Of a DNA stretch of 7,661 bases, positions 7,136-7,661 are shown piece after piece. The notes under the pieces are model-generated. The model was not told the DNA's origin, made no database searches, and worked only from the letters and a program-made list of their open reading frames with translations. This DNA comes from 39-52-133 sp036523795 (GTDB lineage: Bacteria; Pseudomonadota; Gammaproteobacteria; Burkholderiales; Gallionellaceae). The stretch spans positions 1 through 7,661 of the forward strand of contig DATDDN010000131.1 in assembly GCA_036523795.1 (NCBI GenBank), read 5' to 3'. How positions within the stretch are numbered: the stretch's first letter is position 1; the number at the start of each line of letters is the position of its first letter. The translations under genes were made by a program, and so were the position numbers.

Positions 7136-7540
7136 TTATCCAATACTTCGCATAATGTATATTTCTGATTGATTTAATTCGGAATAATTCTGGAAATGTA
7201 AAATTCCCGCCTCGGCATTTTTGGGGGTCATGGCTATACTGATTGCAAGCGCAGTCATTCCGAAACAGGCCGCGATTCCTCTGCTCTCTATGTAGTGCTT
7301 CCAGAATTCTTTTTTCTTCTCTGTCTTTGCTGTTCGCAATTCAATCTCTGCGATTACCTGCATTTCATCTAGCTTTGCGAGCGTTGCGATTTTTACTGCA
7401 ATTTCGTTGCTTGGGTGTCTTTTCGATTTTCGGTAATCACTGACCCAGCCTGTGTTGATGCCCAGGACTTTTGCCAGGGCGTAATCGCTCTCGATGTTTG
7501 CGATTTGCTTTGCTCTGTCCAGCAGTTCGTTGATTTCCAT
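7136..7540 (-). CDS. HTH DUF3693-like phage-related protein, putative prophage repressor
   Basis: This 134-residue minus-strand gene faces the tatD operon. Residues 4-60 resemble an HTH fold, with the likely helix-turn-helix at 18-37 (SDYALAKVLGINTGWVSDYR). A charged linker with TEKKKEFWKHYIESRG (residues 73-88) follows, as I recall from DUF3693 'phage-related' proteins of filamentous prophages. Then come a hydrophobic segment (about 89-104) and an AEA tripeptide resembling a signal-peptidase site. The start ATG has GGAGG five nt upstream. Downstream of its promoter side lies a palindrome array and a divergent gene, the usual layout of a phage repressor and its target. The last codons (YIMRSIG) and the TAA lie in or beyond a dif-like site, so the C-terminus is probably set by integration. 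The family is recalled from memory and the repressor role is inferred. Confidence 0.75.
   Translation of the reverse strand: MEINELLDRAKQIANIESDYALAKVLGINTGWVSDYRKSKRHPSNEIAVKIATLAKLDEMQVIAEIELRTAKTEKKKEFWKHYIESRGIAACFGMTALAISIAMTPKNAEAGILHFQNYSELNQSEIYIMRSIG
7145..7172 (+). other. dif-like Xer recombination site, putative left attachment junction
   Basis: A 28-bp site has the dif layout of 11+6+11. The left arm ACTTCGCATAA (7145-7155) matches the E. coli XerC arm at 8 of 11 bases, and all 11 of the degenerate proteobacterial form RNTKCGCATAA as I remember it. The central TGTATA (7156-7161) is identical to E. coli dif. The right arm TTTCTGATTGA (7162-7172) keeps only the first two bases of the XerD arm TTATGTTAAAT. 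A good XerC arm on the chromosome side with a degenerate XerD arm on the element side is what Xer-mediated integration of a filamentous phage at dif would leave at the left end. The other junction is outside the window, so this remains an inference from one end. Confidence 0.7.
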
Positions 7541-7556
7541 TTTTGCCTCCGAATAG

Positions 7557-7570
7557 TTCCAAATATGGTG
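7557..7570. repeat. Operator-like palindrome O1
   Basis: TTCCAAATATGGTG is the most diverged of four related palindromes with core CCAAATATGG. It lies seven bases from the GGAGG of the minus-strand HTH gene, so binding here could shut off that gene (autoregulation). Role inferred. Confidence 0.45.
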
Positions 7571-7572
7571 CG

Positions 7573-7586
7573 CTTCAAATTTGTAG
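7573..7586. repeat. Operator-like palindrome O2
   Basis: CTTCAAATTTGTAG shares the first eleven bases with O4 and abuts the TTGACA -35 box of the rightward promoter. Its centre lies 16 bp from that of O1. Likely a repressor half of the same family of sites. Confidence 0.6.
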
Positions 7587-7616
7587 TTGACAAGACTCCA
7601 AAATTGGAGCTAATCT
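7587..7616 (+). promoter_or_regulatory. Rightward promoter of the divergent prophage gene
   Basis: A perfect TTGACA -35 hexamer (7587-7592) is followed by an 18-nt spacer and TAATCT (7611-7616) as a weak -10 that keeps the TA...T pattern. Palindrome O3 fills almost the whole spacer, and O2 abuts the -35, so a bound repressor would exclude RNA polymerase. The start site would fall near 7623, inside palindrome O4, about 24 nt before the ATG at 7647. The -10 assignment is the weaker part. Confidence 0.6.
7596..7609. repeat. Operator-like palindrome O3 inside the promoter spacer
   Basis: CTCCAAAATTGGAG has 6-bp perfect arms (CTCCAA/TTGGAG) around AA and sits between the -35 and -10 boxes of the rightward promoter. 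It is the most symmetrical in its outer arms and the most obvious site for transcriptional repression. Confidence 0.65.
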
Positions 7617-7621
7617 TGTTT

Positions 7622-7639
7622 ACCTTCAAATTTGGAGGT
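7622..7639. repeat. Operator-like palindrome O4 overlapping a ribosome binding site
   Basis: ACCTTCAAATTTGGAGGT is an 18-bp palindrome with a single mismatched pair. Its right arm contains GGAGGT (7634-7639), the Shine-Dalgarno of the gene starting at 7647. The same symmetry would let mRNA fold ACCUUC onto GGAGGU and hide the ribosome site, if transcription begins upstream of or at 7622. Confidence 0.65.
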
Positions 7640-7646
7640 GTCCACG

Positions 7647-7661
7647 ATGACTAACTATGAG
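7647..7661 (+). CDS. Start of a divergent prophage gene (first five codons, MTNYE)
   Basis: ATG at 7647 follows GGAGGT by seven nt and lies downstream of a TTGACA promoter, divergent from the HTH gene. Only five codons are in the window, too few to name a product. By position it is likely the first gene of the element's early or replication module, controlled by the repressor-like protein to its left. A start this well supplied with signals is unlikely to be chance. Confidence 0.55.

Larger units (their letters stand above)
7145..7661. mobile_element. Left end of a putative Xer-integrated (IMEX) filamentous prophage, continuing past the window
   Basis: Four things change together after tatD: strand reversal, a visibly higher AT content, a dif-like junction at 7145-7172, and a phage-type repressor region with divergent promoters. 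DUF3693-like genes next to dif sites are known in filamentous prophages of proteobacteria. No structural, Zot or replication gene is visible, because only about 500 bases of the element are included. A satellite phage or another dif-using element would look the same here. Confidence 0.6.

Noticed and set aside
7092..7145. tRNA gene or tRNA 3' end as the integration target
   Set aside because: No cloverleaf or TTCGANTC T-arm with CCA-type end is seen; the dif-like site explains the boundary better.
7415..7654. Plus-strand open frame of 79 codons across the divergent promoter region
   Set aside because: It runs antisense through the HTH gene start and through all four palindromes and the TTGACA promoter, and has no ribosome site; it is explained by the features on these bases.
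7540..7661. CRISPR-like repeat array
   Set aside because: The repeats are short palindromes with unequal spacing of 16, 23 and 28 bp between centres and lie in a promoter; they fit operators, not repeat-spacer units.

Overview
The window is a stretch of proteobacterial chromosome running into the left edge of what looks like an integrated mobile element. The first ~7.1 kb is a tightly packed, co-directional (+) cluster in the order fabD(partial)-fabG-acpP-fabF-pabC-mltG-tmk-holB-tatD. This is the classic gamma/betaproteobacterial fab-tatD order, also found in E. coli. Protein sequences and the moderately GC-rich coding DNA suggest a betaproteobacterium, perhaps of the Nitrosomonadales/Gallionellaceae type. 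That lineage guess is inference, since no rRNA or other taxonomic marker is present.

Region 1 (1-2888) holds type II fatty-acid synthesis: malonyl-CoA:ACP transacylase (C-terminal part), 3-ketoacyl-ACP reductase, acyl carrier protein and 3-ketoacyl-ACP synthase II. acpP has the widest upstream gap (89 nt) in the cluster and a good sigma70-type promoter, as expected for a very abundant protein. Region 2 (2907-7091) holds pabC (folate), mltG (peptidoglycan chain termination), tmk (dTTP), holB (polymerase III clamp loader) and tatD (metal-dependent DNase). These genes overlap or lie 1-2 nt apart from pabC onward, so they are probably translationally coupled in one operon that joins envelope growth to DNA replication.

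Region 3 (7092-7661) differs: it is visibly more AT-rich and has a reversed gene. Just after tatD lies a dif-like Xer recombination site (7145-7172) with a well-conserved XerC arm and central region but a divergent XerD arm. That is the pattern expected at the left junction of an element integrated at dif by host XerC/XerD. Inside it is a small minus-strand gene for a helix-turn-helix protein resembling the DUF3693 'phage-related' family of filamentous (inovirus-type) prophages. A divergent control region follows, with four near-identical palindromes around a perfect TTGACA -35 box. The window ends five codons into a rightward gene. The simplest reading is a Xer-exploiting (IMEX) filamentous prophage whose repressor-like gene ends inside the attachment site. 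Most of the element lies beyond the window, so its identity is inferred.
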